From Gryganskiella cystojenkinii (lineage: Eukaryota > Mortierellomycota > Mortierellomycetes > Mortierellales > Mortierellaceae): a DNA stretch of 34,219 bases. The position numbers and the translations under genes are program-made. Shown here piece by piece: positions 1 to 11,900 of the stretch. The stretch lies in assembly GCA_015852425.1 (NCBI GenBank), contig JAAAIG010000387.1, positions 1 to 34,219 on the forward strand, written 5' to 3'. The notes below the pieces were generated by a model. That model was not told the origin of the DNA, made no database searches, and was given only the letters and a program-made list of their open reading frames with translations. Position 1 is the first letter of the stretch. Each line of letters opens with the position of its first letter.

Positions 1-135
1 TTTGGTGAACTGACCCTAACAACACGACACACAACACACAACCCTCTTTGAAGTCTTGTACACCACTGTCGCACATCCTTCCATCGGTAACACCCAGTCT
101 CTTCGGTGGTTATATAGCTCTTTCCGAAAAATAAC

Positions 136-3100
136 ATGGATTCGTCGACCCTGCCTCCCAAGCAGCCGCCTGTCCAAGGCGAGGAAATGCTTGAGTACGA
201 ACGCGTTGAGCACGACGCTGCCCCTCCTCTGTCTGAGATTGACGCGCCTACACAGCAGATTCCCGGCCAAGAACGTCTCGAGAAGGCCGTGGGCAAGGCT
301 GTAGGGGGTACGATCATCCCTTCGGATATGAAACCCTCCGAGATGCCCACCACTACCAAGCTAGATGCTGAAAAGAAAGAAGTCCCTCTGGAACGACAGC
401 CGCAAGCACAACCGCAGGTACTTGCAAAGACGCAAACCGATGCCAACCCTTCTTCCTCAAAGGAAAATAAAAGTCCAAAGGATCAAACTGTTGGTGCTTA
501 TCCAACCATGACCCGGATTGGCTGGTTGGAAGCCTACAAGCGCACCGATGGTCCCCAAAACGAGTTTCGAGGCAAATCGATCTGGATGGAAGAGTTCGCC
601 AGCAGCACGCTCTTTGGAGCCTTTTGGCAAAACGCAGCAGCGATGTTGGTCATCCCCGTCGTTTGCTATGTTGTCTTCAAACTCGGCGGTGGCTTCATCT
701 CCTTGGTCTGGATCATCGCCTTTGGAGGTGAGTTAGTGAGAGGGAGTGTGATAGAACACTAAGATGAGAAAATTGTGATATAGTATCTAACACTTTATTA
801 CTTGATAGCAACTTACTACAAAAACTCGATCCGACGCTTCAGGCGCAATGCAAGAGACGATATCGCTCGCGAATTGATTCGAAACTCGGTAAGGGCTTAA
901 ACATTTTCTCGAAGGAGATCCTTGGGTTGTCATATCAAATCCTCATCTGACCTCGGAAGGCTAACAACGTTATTTTTCAAATGTAAAATATAGCTTGAAG
1001 ACGGGACAGAGTCCGTCGAGTGGATCAACAACTTTATGACTAAATTCTGGGTCATCTACGAACCCGTCCTGAGCTCAACCATCGTTCAGACAGTCGACAG
1101 TATCCTCCTTGACTCTACTCCTGCCGTTTTGGACAGTCTTCGTCTGACATCCTTTACTCTTGGGACCAAAGCACCTCGAGTCGAGAGCATCAAGTCGTAT
1201 CCAAAGTCAGAGTCAGATATCGTCCTGATGGACTGGAGAGTCAATTTTACACCCACAGACATCGAAGACATGACGCCGAGGCAACTGCGATCTCAAGTCA
1301 ACCCAAAAATTGTCTTGACGGTACGAGTTGGGAAGGGATTTGTTGGGGCCGGGATGCCGATTTTGGTTGAGGACGTCTCGTTCCGAGGATACCTGCGCCT
1401 GAAGCTGAAATTGACCTCCAATTTTCCGCATATCAAGACCCTGGATCTTTGCTTTTTGGAGCCACCGACGATCGACTACGTCCTCAAGCCTGTCGGAGGA
1501 GAAACCTTTGGAATCGATATCGCTCATGTAAGTTTTTGTTATTGAAAAAGTAAAATATTGAATCTAGTTCAAAAGGTGCTTTTTTTACTAACCTCTAGTT
1601 CCTGTCTCGCTGCTTCACATTTCAACCTCACAACTTTTCAGATCCCTGGCTTGCAGTCATTCATTCGCGACCAGACACATGCCATCCTCGGTCCGATGAT
1701 GTACGCCCCGAACGTCTACACGCTCGATCTCGAGCAAATGATGACTGGTGGCGCGTCGCTGACCGCCGCTGTGGGTGTCGTTCAGTTCACCATTTACAAT
1801 GCCAAAGATCTTAAAAACGCCGAACTCGTCGGAAGCTCTGATCCTTACATTAAGCTTCGTCTTGGAAATCGCCCAGAGATGGCCTCGACAGCTGTCCAAC
1901 AAAACACGTAAGCAATCTTTTTTTTTTTTTAAGAACTAGGCTGCACTGATGGTACCTGCATCGATACTGATTTTCCATTTGTTCAAATTTTGAACAGTCT
2001 TAACCCTGTATGGAACGAGACCAACATCATCTTGGTCAACAGTCTCAATGAGATCGTCTGTATGGAAGTGATGGACAAAGACAACCTTCGCAAGGACAGT
2101 TCCTTGGGTCAAGCCAACTTTGATCTCAAGTCGTTGGAGGAAGAGCCGGTCCAAGACGACATCTGGTGCAAGGTTCTCTCGAACGGCAAAGAACGCGGCG
2201 GCGTTCGCGTCCGAGCCGCATTCTTCCCGGTTCAAAAGCCACAACTATCAGCAGACGGAGGTGAGGCTGTTCCAGTCGAGTCCAACTCTGGTATCCTTGC
2301 CATCAACCTGGCTCAGGCCAAGGATGTTGCGCGCACAGGAAGCACAAAGTCCCACTGCCAGGTATCTCTTAACGGACGCGTTGTTCATACGACCAAGCGA
2401 ACAATCGGATCGAACCCTAACTGGGGTGCTGATGTGGATGTCTTTATTACTGATCTTGAAGCTGCCCAGATCAATGTCGAGGTCGTCTCGGGTGGGCATA
2501 TCCTCGGATCCTATGGTGTAGCGGCCACAAAACTCTTGGAGGACTCGGTCAAGAAGGTCGACTGGGCATCGCTCCAGGGTGGTCAAGGCACTGGCAAGCT
2601 AAAGATGACAGCAGTCTGGAAACCGATCCTGATGGACGCAGATTTGAACCCGAGTGAGCATAAGCCCGCCTTTGGAGTAGCACGGATCCAACTGTTTGGT
2701 GGTCGGAGCCTACGAAATGTTGAGATTGGTAGTAGCTCAGATCCTTATGTTGTCGTCAGTGGCGACAAGGGCATCAGCCATGGACGCACAAAAACCATCG
2801 AAAACAACCTAAATCCTGTCTGGGACGAGATTCATTATGTGCCTGTCAACTCGATGAAACAGACCTTCAAGCTGGAGACCTTTGACTTTCAAAAAGTCAC
2901 CAAGGATCGTACTTTAGGATGGACCACATTTGACATGAGCGAGATTGTCGAGGAGCTCGCGGATAAAAAGGGATATGCCGCTCGATCCCCGATTGAAAGA
3001 TGGTCCGCATTGAAGCAAAAGGATGGCTCGACCAAGGGTGAGCTGCACTACAAGATCGCCTTCTTCCCCTCTCTCAAGCTCGCTCAGGATTCAACAACCA

Positions 3101-5138
3101 ACGATGCAAAAGATGACACCAATCAGACTAAAGATTTGGCCGCGCATCCGGACGAGCGACTTTCCAAGAACCAAAGTCAAGACAGGGACAATGACAAGGA
3201 CCTGGTTGCCAACAAGATTATGCACAATGCTGCAGCAACCACTTTACCTCCTGGTACTATCCCCGCGCATGAAGCCCTAGATTATGACTCTGGTATTCTA
3301 GTGACTCAACTCATCAGCGCAAACATTGTCAGGGCGAAGACCTACTGCGAGTTTTACATTGACAGTGACAGTTACCAGTTCAAGTCGCAAGTTCAGCGAT
3401 CACGCAACCCAAAATGGAACGAGACCGCAGACATTTTTGTTAAGGAACTCGAGTATGCAAAGTTGAACGTCGTTGTCAAGGAAAAATCTTCCATGGAAAA
3501 GGACCCCATCGTTGGAATCTTTTCAAGCAACGTTCGTAGTCTACTGGAGTCTACCCCGAAAGATGGCAAGGACTTTGAACTCCTTGACAAAGGAGGACAG
3601 CGAGGCACAATTCGAATGAAGTTCGAGTATCTGCCTGTTCGTATTGACCTTTTGCCGAAGGAGCGACTCGACAGTAAGCACCGACTACTTTTTCTTTTAC
3701 GAAGGACTTTTTTTGTTTTTTTGTTTTTTTGCAATGGTACTGTCTATAGCGAACGTTCATACCGACCCTTTTTACTCTTGTAGACATGGGCACGATGACC
3801 GTCAATCTTTTGCGGGCAAAGAACTTGATTGCTGTTGATCGAGGCGGTGCAAGTGACCCCTACTTTGTCTTCTTTGTCAATGGAAAGGAGGTTTACAAAT
3901 CCGAGGTCATCAAAAAGACACTGAATCCGGAATACAACGAGACTTTCGCTGTCCCCATCGTAAGTTGTTAATGTTCTTGCTGCCTCTGTAACACTGACGC
4001 TATGCCCTGACAAATTGGACTCTCATATTTAATCCGATATTAGACATCACGCGCGGAAGACAAATTTTCTTTCGACGTTTTCGATTGGAACCAACTCCAA
4101 TCGGCCAAGTCTCTCGGCGCGGGAGCCATCGACCTTCGAGAGATTCAGCTCGTGCTCCCCAACGATTATCAAATCCCTCTTCAGAATAAGCATAACCAAG
4201 GCGAAGTTCAGATGCGTATCAAGTTTATACCCGAATTCTTATCGGCCAACAAACGCAAGTCGGGACTCGGTGCCACTTTCCTGGGGAACGGCGTAGGACT
4301 GGTCGCTCACGGCGGTCATGCGATCGGTAGCGCGGGTGTTGCTGGAGTAGGAGCCGTTGTTGGAGGTGTTGGCGCCGTAGGTCAAGGGGCCATGGATGCA
4401 ACAGGAGCGGTCGGGAAGGGAGCCCTGAAAGGAGTTGGACACATCGGGAAAGGAGTAGGGACAGTAGGCAAGGGTGTCTTTAGCGGTTTGTCTGCTGGCG
4501 CCTCGGCGGTTGGTCTGCACAACAGAGAAGAGAAACAATCCGCTGCTCAACCTCCACCAGATACAGCGTCTGTTCCCCATGGCATAGCACCACCAAACTC
4601 GGTAGTAGCGCCGAGCACATCGAGGGAACAGGACGGCTCTGTTCAGTCTGAGCTAGCGGGAAACAGTAGCGAAGTCATGTCTGGTGAACCAGGAACGTTA
4701 ACGATTCATGTCCTGGAGGCCGATGGTCTTTTAGGTGTGGATAAGAATGGTATGAGCGATCCCTACGTGAAGGTGAGGGTCAATGGACAGACGGTGCTGA
4801 AGACCAAGACCAAAAAGGAGACACTCTCGCCGAGCTGGTCCGAGTCTGTTCAGGTCCCGGGTTTGTCAGGAGAGACAGCTGTGATGCTCGACTTTGCAGT
4901 CAGGGACCACAACACGATTGGGAGTGACAAAGACCTGGCTGACTGTGACATCTCTCTATGGGAATATATCCACCCAGGTGCCGCAAACCAACCGCAGCAG
5001 CATCACGCAGACTTTTGGGCACCTCTTGGAGAATCAGGGGGACGGCTACATCTTGCCCTCGAATTTGAGCCGACACCAAGAGGAACAGAGGGGAATGACA
5101 AGCATGAAGGCAAACGAGGTCTCTTTGGGCGCAGATGA
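136..5138 (+). CDS. Tricalbin-like ER-plasma membrane tether (TM hairpin, SMP domain, multiple C2 domains)
   Basis: Seven exons read in phase: 136-727, 809-888, 994-1527, 1642-1907, 1998-3673, 3784-3959 and 4044-5138, all GT-AG, giving 1472 residues (yeast tricalbins are about 1180-1550). Residues 1-150 are polar. A hydrophobic hairpin lies at about 158-197, followed by a basic stretch with YYKNSIRR and RDDIARE, typical of the start of the SMP lipid-transfer domain (about 235-430). C2 domains begin near residues 447, 588 (degenerate), 715, 921 (degenerate), 1050 and 1322. Those at 447, 715, 1050 and 1322 keep the SDPY calcium-loop motif; those at 588 and 921 have lost it. Between the last two C2 domains is a Gly/Val/Ala-rich repeat. 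By family, tricalbins anchor in cortical ER by the hairpin, bind the plasma membrane through C2 domains and move lipids. The start is the first ATG, in context ataacATGG. Tcb1, Tcb2 and Tcb3 orthology cannot be assigned. Confidence 0.93.
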
Positions 5139-5644
5139 GCCGCTGGGGAGGTGTTTCTCTCTTTGTAAATAGTCAACCATAGTCGAATATGACAACACAA
5201 ATACATATGTCTTCGAAACAAAAGAGGGGTCGATGTTTGCCGCTGAACAGACAGGTGCAAATGCGATCGATCGAGATGCCATCCCTAACATTTTGATTTT
5301 TGCTGGTTCCAGGAACAGTTGCGGAACGCGCATCGGAGATACATTAAAAAGTCAACCACCTGGGCTCATGAGCGTCTTACGCCCGGCTCATCTCTTCTCC
5401 ACTCGGCCCACGGTCCGCTCTCTACTGTATTCTCGATCAAAAAAATAAGATTTTTTTTTGGTCCCTACATCTCCTCATAGCCGGCTCTCCCACGAACCTT
5501 TTCTTTGCCTTCTCTCCACACACCACCTTACATCTCCACCTTATTTCCTTTTTTTCATTTTCATTCGTTCATTCACTCATTCGCTTAACCCTTCTTTTTC
5601 TTCTTCGCTCATTTCCTCTGCTTCACCCTTTCTTTCGTTCTAAC
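5139..5644. other. Tandem intergenic region: tricalbin 3' end and SDR promoter
   Basis: No credible gene is seen in these 506 bases. The right half (about 5450-5640) is strongly pyrimidine-rich on the plus strand, with CT runs and ATTC/ATTCG repeats leading to the SDR start codon. This is a common look for promoter or 5' leader DNA in fungi. No TATA box could be assigned. Confidence 0.5.
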
Positions 5645-6728
5645 ATGCTCGTTCAAGACAAAGTCGCAATCATTACAGGCGCCTCCTCGGGCAAGTGACC
5701 TCTGGCAACACAAACGCGTTTCTGCTTGCTTCTTTGCAATCCTACTGTATCTAACCAACAGCATGACTCCCTGCACTCATTTTAGGATTTGGCAAGGCTC
5801 TGGCCGAGAGACTTGTTGGCAAGGGGTAGGCTTGGTGGTCCTTTTGATGTTCCCTTTGCTCGGTGGTGATACTTGGTTGACTTTTCTTTTCTTTTCTGTC
5901 AATTCCTCTCTTCCTCTCAGTGCCAAGGTCATTCTTGGCGACATCGATGTCAAAGACGGAGAACGCCTCGCCACGGAACTCAACTATGGGTAATTAAGAA
6001 GGCAAGAGCTAATTCAGAGCCGGTTTTCACTCCTACCTTACTATGAAAGCAGCCACTCACCTTGACCTACTCTATATTTTATTTATTTGTTGCCTGCTTC
6101 CCATCTCTTAAATAGTCGTCATGACAAGATCGCGTACTTTGTCCAGTGTGATGTGACCAAGTATGACCAACAGGCGGCACTCTTCCAGGCGGCCCAGAAA
6201 TATTTCGGTCGTGTCGATATCATTGTCAACAACGCCGGTATTGCCGAGAATACCCCTCTCTGGACTGATGACAAAGGATTGTGGAAGAAAGTCATTGATA
6301 TTGATCTCTTAGCTGTCGTTGAAGGTACTCGACAGGGTATCGAGGTTCTCCAAAAGCAAGGCACCGGTGGTGTCATCATCAACACGGCTTCCCTTGCTGG
6401 TCTCTATCCTCAACCTTTGACGCCTGCGTACTGTGCCGCAAAGTTTGGTGTCGTTGGACTGACGAGATCATTCAAGGATTTCAGAGACAACATCCGTGTG
6501 AACGCTGTAGCTCCCTCGTTTGCAGACACCAAAATTATTGCCAACGTCAGGGAGATTGTCGCCGAGATCGCGCCTTTGGTCCCGGTGGAGTTGGTCATCG
6601 ATGCTTTCATGCTATTGATCGAGGACGACAGCTACAGTGGTGATGTCGCAAGGATCACGCCTAAGTACGGAATCTCCGTCATTGGCAGGACCACTCGAAA
6701 CTCCAAGGAAGAGAAGGCCAAACTGTGA
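5645..6728 (+). CDS. Short-chain dehydrogenase/reductase (15-PGDH-like, classical SDR)
   Basis: Four exons: 5645-5690, 5786-5825, 5921-5989 and 6116-6728, giving 255 residues, the usual length of a classical SDR. The cofactor motif TGASSGFG (residues 11-18) is split by intron 1. NNAG is at 90-93, and the catalytic Ser144, Tyr157 and Lys161 (YCAAK) are all present. Intron 1 uses a GC donor (GCAAGT at 5691). Only this junction restores the glycine-rich motif in phase; the nearby GT at 5695 does not. The D-I-D after the second beta strand (GDIDVKDGE) suggests NAD(H) preference, as in 15-hydroxyprostaglandin dehydrogenase-type enzymes. The substrate is unknown. It has no targeting signal and is probably cytosolic. 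A poly(A) signal follows at 6765. Confidence 0.93.
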
Positions 6729-6764
6729 AAAGTATTTGATCAAATAACCAGGATAATTTATCAG

Positions 6765-6770
6765 AATAAA
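6765..6770 (+). terminator. AATAAA polyadenylation signal of the SDR gene
   Basis: An exact AATAAA lies 37 bases after the SDR stop codon, in an AT-rich stretch suitable for cleavage and polyadenylation. Confidence 0.5.
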
Positions 6771-6907
6771 AACAAACCGAATTGATTTTGCGATATAATG
6801 TTGTTTAAAATTATCGTGATGATTTTATGCGAGTTTTAAATGTGGCTTAGCCTTTGCAGACTCTTGGTTCTTGAAGAAATTTTTGATCATTAGATGATAC
6901 GAAATAA

Positions 6908-6947
6908 GGCAGTATGGCCGAGTTGGTCTAAGGCGCCAGAATCAGGA

Positions 6948-6980
<33 letters not shown>

Positions 6981-6988
6981 TGCTGTCA
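6908..6988 (+). tRNA. tRNA-Leu, anticodon CAG
   Basis: The 81-base cloverleaf folds by eye. The acceptor stem GGCAGTA pairs with TGCTGTC, including two G-U pairs. The D stem is GCC/GGC around GAGTTGGTCTAA. The anticodon stem CCAGA/TCTGG holds the loop ATCAGGA, with CAG at positions 34-36. A variable arm TCCGAAAGGGC (class II) fits leucine. The T stem is GTGGG/CCCAC with loop TTCAAAT, and the discriminator is A. The A box (TGGCCGAGTTGG) and B box (GGTTCAAATCC) are internal. There is no intron, and CCA is not encoded, as expected in eukaryotes. It reads CUG as leucine, so the CTG-clade recoding is not present. Confidence 0.96.
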
Positions 6989-6992
6989 ATAA

Positions 6993-7008
6993 TTTTGTTT
7001 CTTTTTTT
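6993..7008 (+). terminator. RNA polymerase III terminator of tRNA-Leu
   Basis: T4 at 6993-6996 and a stronger T7 run at 7002-7008 directly follow the tRNA 3' end, as expected for Pol III termination. Confidence 0.8.
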
Positions 7009-7665
7009 GAATGGACGTATCCAATGTCATTACAGTCCAGCCCGCCGACGAGGCAAGGACGGGAACAATGGCACGCACGGCCTCAAAAGCCCGTAAAGAC
7101 GCTGGTCTATGATCTATGATCGATTTTTATTATGGGTTGGCACCGACCTCCACTTTTTTTTGCTATATTTCGATTGCTCAAGCCATGGCCCATTTGCGAA
7201 CAAAGCTTTCTTGTTTTTTGTTTATGGATATGATTATGTCATCTGCAATGCGCGAGTGGAACATTGAACTAGTCAAAAGGCTACGAAAGCACACAGCACG
7301 GTGTCTTGTCTTGTTCAGACTTTGTTCACACGCGCCTAAGCATTGTTTGCTTCCCCAGACCGTTAGCTTTGTTTATGTTTTGTTGCCTTGGTGACGAGAT
7401 GTACGTCAATAATGTCGACCAAGTTTATTTTCGGCAAGGTCAAGGTCGGATGGTGCAAAGGAAGGGATGAAGTAAAGAGCGTATATATCACATATACGTC
7501 AGGCGATGTATATTCAATCGAAGTTTATAACCTCAAAACAAGTAAAAAGTCCATAACGGCAGCCAACTATAAGTACAGTGGTTTGTCCGCTCGTTTTTTT
7601 TGTCGCATTATTCTTTTTGTCAACAACTCACAATGCCCCTGGATCTCCCGATATCATAGTAGCCT
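7009..7665. other. Intergenic region upstream of the membrane-protein ORF
   Basis: About 660 bases without a convincing gene. A TATA-like stretch (GTATATATCACATATAC) lies at 7481-7497. A very short upstream ORF (ATG at 7633, stop TAG at 7657) lies in the same frame just before the main ATG at 7666. Two short open frames (7116-7394, 7388-7669) have no recognisable features. An unseen 5' exon carrying a signal peptide cannot be excluded. Confidence 0.35.
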
Positions 7666-8805
7666 ATGATGAACACCACCATGTCCCAGTCCACAGTTAA
7701 AGTACTCTCTCTCCGTTGCATTCCTTCAAATTTATACTATCAGGTCCCGGAACTCGCAGCCTCAAACATACTTGATCAAACGACCAAGTTAACGGCCAAG
7801 AACATGCCATCAACTTCTACGATTACTTCTCCAATTGCTCCCATCTCAAAAACGACCACCAAAGCCAAAGGAACTCCTATTCGGACATCTATCCCTCCAT
7901 CTTCGACTAGCACTTCAACGACTCTCCTTCCTCAGACTCCCTCTTCCAACAATAATGATCCGCCCGGCACCGGCACCGGCGAAACAAGCAACATCAGTAG
8001 TGTGGTATTGATCGGTATAGTCCTCGGACTGTCAGCTCTCGTTATCCTGTGCGGAGGATGGTGGCTCCACAGACGACGACGTATACGATGGCGATCCACT
8101 GAGAGCAGAATCCCAGACGTTTCCGAGGCACCAAGAGGTCGAGAACCGTCAACTATACCTTACGCATTCGAAGGATGGCGGGACATGACTCCGGACGATG
8201 AAGAAACCCAAGGACTAAAAGATTACCATGAAGGCCAAAGCCTTCACCAGCAGCACCCTCACCACACACTCGAGTGGTGGAAAAAAAAATCACCCTTGGA
8301 GTACCAACAACAGGTTCCGCCTATGGAAGAGCTCTATCGAACCGTTAGCGCCGATCACTACGCGTCAGACTCTCAGGTACTATCACCTATCCTTCCACTT
8401 AGTCCCATGAGCAGCGTGTTCCCAGACGACTCTACAAAGAGTCATCGATATTCGAATCCTCTCCCCGTTTCTACGATCGGTTACTATCTACCACCACCGT
8501 CAACGAATACGACGACAGCAGCAGCAATGCCACCGACGGCGACCCATACTTCGGACCGACCACCCCCTATCCCACACTCTTCCCGACCAACCCCAACCTC
8601 TCTCGGGTCCAACCTTACCGCGGCCATGGCCAACAAAGGCAACGAGACTCGTCCGTCTTCTTATGCGCCTCCGCCAATATCACAGATATCAAACCCAGTC
8701 GCAGTTAAAACCCAAACCTCGAGTCTCGACAAGCCACGTCTCGGGGGTCGCAAGACCAGGGTTCAGAGTCGCCGAGGCAATCGATCTGTTCCTTTTCTTA
8801 ATTAG
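7666..8805 (+). CDS. Single-pass membrane protein with Ser/Thr/Pro-rich ectodomain and long cytosolic tail
   Basis: The ORF is uninterrupted (379 residues) and starts at tandem ATG codons. Residues about 45-110 are Ser/Thr/Pro-rich, as in O-mannosylated wall-facing segments. One strong membrane segment lies at about 113-133 (VVLIGIVLGLSALVILCGG) and is followed directly by RRRRIRWR. By the positive-inside rule the C-terminus is cytosolic. The tail is Pro/Ser-rich with PPPIP-type stretches that could bind SH3 or WW domains, and it ends in basic residues. No signal peptide is seen, so the protein is either a reverse signal-anchor protein or the last exon of a longer gene. The overall plan resembles fungal wall-stress sensors or kelch-type membrane proteins, but no diagnostic domain is present. 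The function is unknown. Confidence 0.55.
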   Translation: MMNTTMSQSTVKVLSLRCIPSNLYYQVPELAASNILDQTTKLTAKNMPSTSTITSPIAPISKTTTKAKGTPIRTSIPPSSTSTSTTLLPQTPSSNNNDPPGTGTGETSNISSVVLIGIVLGLSALVILCGGWWLHRRRRIRWRSTESRIPDVSEAPRGREPSTIPYAFEGWRDMTPDDEETQGLKDYHEGQSLHQQHPHHTLEWWKKKSPLEYQQQVPPMEELYRTVSADHYASDSQVLSPILPLSPMSSVFPDDSTKSHRYSNPLPVSTIGYYLPPPSTNTTTAAAMPPTATHTSDRPPPIPHSSRPTPTSLGSNLTAAMANKGNETRPSSYAPPPISQISNPVAVKTQTSSLDKPRLGGRKTRVQSRRGNRSVPFLN

Positions 8806-8989
8806 TTTCCGTGCATTAATACTCTAGATACCGTCTATTGTTCTGTCTTTAGCTAACAAAGCACAGAAGGCTTCTTTCGCATAATGTTAACTAACATAGA
8901 AATAATTTATTTGAATATTGGCGTCTTTTTTTTAAATGATGAATGAAGGAGTGAAGGGTAACAGTGCGTGGAATTTTTCTTGATGCTTT

Positions 8990-11900
8990 TTACATTTGAC
9001 GCGGAGACGTAGGCGAGCCTGGTCCTCCATCGCCTCGATGCCTCCGCATGCCGCCAGGGCTAATAGGAGGAGGCATCATTGGGTGTCCGCCAGGGGATGG
9101 TGGCCCCTGGCGATGGGGGGAAGGAGGGCCACCGGGGAAAGGAAATTGTCCACCGGGTCCACCTGGTGAGTGTGGTGAAGGTGGTCCAAATCGGGGGGAA
9201 GGGTGACCACCAGGACTGCCCATATGGGGGCTACCCATTGGTCCGTTCATCATCATGGGCCGAGCTTGGTTTCCAGCCAGTGGAGGGCTCATGACCTGTC
9301 GACCGTTGTAATCATGATGGAACTGCTGAGGACCTAGATCCGAGAGCATATCCGACTCGTTATCGTCTGTGTAAACACTGGGCGCGCCTTGACTCCAGGC
9401 ATAGGGAGATCCCTGACCACGCTGGCGCTCTGCTCGCTCAATACGTTTGACTTGACGGACGCGGGCTTTTTCAAAATCGTCCCAACGCTTGAGAGGAACC
9501 TTGCCAGCCTCAAAGGTACCGTCGGAATTTCCGTGAGCTTCGCCTTTAGCCTCACCGGCGACCTTGCGAGTCTCTCCCCAAGAAAAGTCATCGAAATGCC
9601 AGTAAGCATAGAGAGGAAGAATAAAGTTCCAGACTGGAAGTGCGGCAAGGTAGACAAACATCCAGGCAATGTAGATCAGCTTGCGGGTCGTGAGCAAGAT
9701 CAGGATCGCTGGCATGAGCAACACAAAGACGAGAAGGATCAGGGGTACAGCCTGCGTTATCGTGGTAATGCTCATCACCGACAGGTTCACAATTAAGACA
9801 ACGGTCAAGATCATAGCGACGGGCAGGACCACGGTTCCGATCAACTCCATCAAAATAACAAACTGCATCGAGAAACAGAAGGTTCCGCACAGATTCCGCA
9901 CCAGGACCAGCTCCAGCAGGTTGTGAATTGTCGAGTTGATCCATCGACGTCTCTGCGACAGCAACACACTGAACTCGTCGGGAACGACAGTCTTGCAAAT
10001 AGCTTGCGGCATAAACATCATCTTGCGGTTGGGAAAGTTGCGGAGCATCAGCGTGGTCAGGAAACGATCCTCTCCGAGGAGCAGCAGGTTCTTTTGGTGC
10101 AACGTGTCGACAATATTTTGCGAGTATTCCTGAACGATTTCGGGCTTGGTGATAATCGGGACCCAGTCGTCACCCTTCCGGGCTTTGAGACGGTACATGC
10201 AAAAGCATCCAGGCAGACAGGTAACACCTCCAAAGACAGACTCGAACCCCTTACCGAGATGATGGGAGATATAGTACTCAAAGACCTGGATAGCCGTGAC
10301 CCAGGACTGACGTTTGTTCGCAATCTTGGTTTCGCCGCAAAGACCCATGATCAGAGGGTCGTTGTTGAGACAGTTCATCAATAACCGGACCGAACTTGGG
10401 TAGACTTTAGTATCGGCATCGACCATGAGCACAATCTCGAACTTATCCGGGGTCACTTGCATCAGGTGCTGGATCTTTCGGAAGAGTTCATAATCCAGAG
10501 GCGTCATCCGGTCGTTGTATGTAACTCGAGAGAAAAAGTTCATTAAGATCAGCTGCGAGTCACGCTTGCCACGGTTGCCAGCCTTGGGTTTCTCATGTTC
10601 CTCCTCGTTGCCGCACTTGACGATCAAAACTGTGGGCACACGGCGATTCTTCCAGCGGAAATAGCCAGCATAGACTTTGGCACGATTATGCTGTTTAGAT
10701 CCTGCAGCAACGGCAACATAAGACTGAGGGGTGGGCTCCGAGTCGAAAGCAGGATCGAGTTCCATCAAACTGGCACAAATGTCAGGTGTTGAACGGTCGT
10801 TTCCGGACCCAGTAATAATGCCGTCACAAATGATAAACAGGAGCTTCTTGTTGTCGGGATACTCTGTTGCAGCCAAGGACTCAATGGTAGTGCGCAAAGA
10901 CGATTCTCCCTCCGAATAACATGTGACCAAAAGAACCGTGTGCAGCTCGAGGGGGTTACCGCCGGCAACAGTGCTAGCCCCAGTAGGCGTACGGGCCAAC
11001 GCGGCTTTTCCAGGGGCAGGTGAACCCACAACTGTCGAACTCGAGGACGCAGCCGAGGCCATGGTGTGAACCTTGGGCTTGATTGGTGGTTTCGCGAGTT
11101 TGGCAGACAGGAACCAACTGAAGAGGATGGCCATGACGAAACGCGAGAGGACGATTCCCAGAACCACGGTGAGGGACACGTACATGAAGAGATCAGAGGC
11201 GAAACATCCTGGAGTCGCCTTATCGATGAACCCAGCTCCGAACTTTTGGACCACACAGGAGGCTGCCAGCTTGAGAGACTCCGTTCGGAAAAACGACTTT
11301 GTTGCGTCACGTCCGCCTGCGGGCGTCGGCATCGACCGGACAGCCCTGAATACAGCGTCGACTTCGTCGCCGTCAACCTTGGTGGGGTGCTGTGCGAAGT
11401 ATTCATCCAGATTCAAGACATTGCCGTCAATAACCATGAAGTTGTCATGGTTCTTTATCATGTCCCAGTCATACCCAGCCCTGCGAGCAGTTCCATCACT
11501 GAGAGTAACGGGGTGGATATTTAATGTAGTAGCCAAGTAGTCGTCCGTAGGCGTAGCGTTGACGATACAGTTGTTGCCATGCGAGAGGTCACAGTTCTTG
11601 AAGCTGGCAACCACGCTCTTGATGCCGATGCAGTTAGGTGCATTCTCGGCGTGGTGAAACAGGTTACTGGCATCCCCTCCAGGAGCAAGACTCCTGATGA
11701 CGGTGGCAAAATTTGTCGTAGGATATTTTGCTTTGGTGAAATCGTAAATGAACCCGTTAATAGCAAAAAGTCCTCCTAAGACGAGGAGAATAGGAGCGAC
11801 AGGTAATATCATTTGTTTGTTTGTTAGTCGTCATTACTTCAATGTCGTTGTTTTGGAGGGAGGGCAGAGGATATTCATTTAATTTGTTGGTTTTCACTGC

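Noticed and set aside
8990..11812. Chitin synthase starting at ATG 11812
   Set aside because: The in-phase acceptor at 11776-11777 and the upstream exon with the typical CHS3-type N-terminus show that this ATG is intronic.
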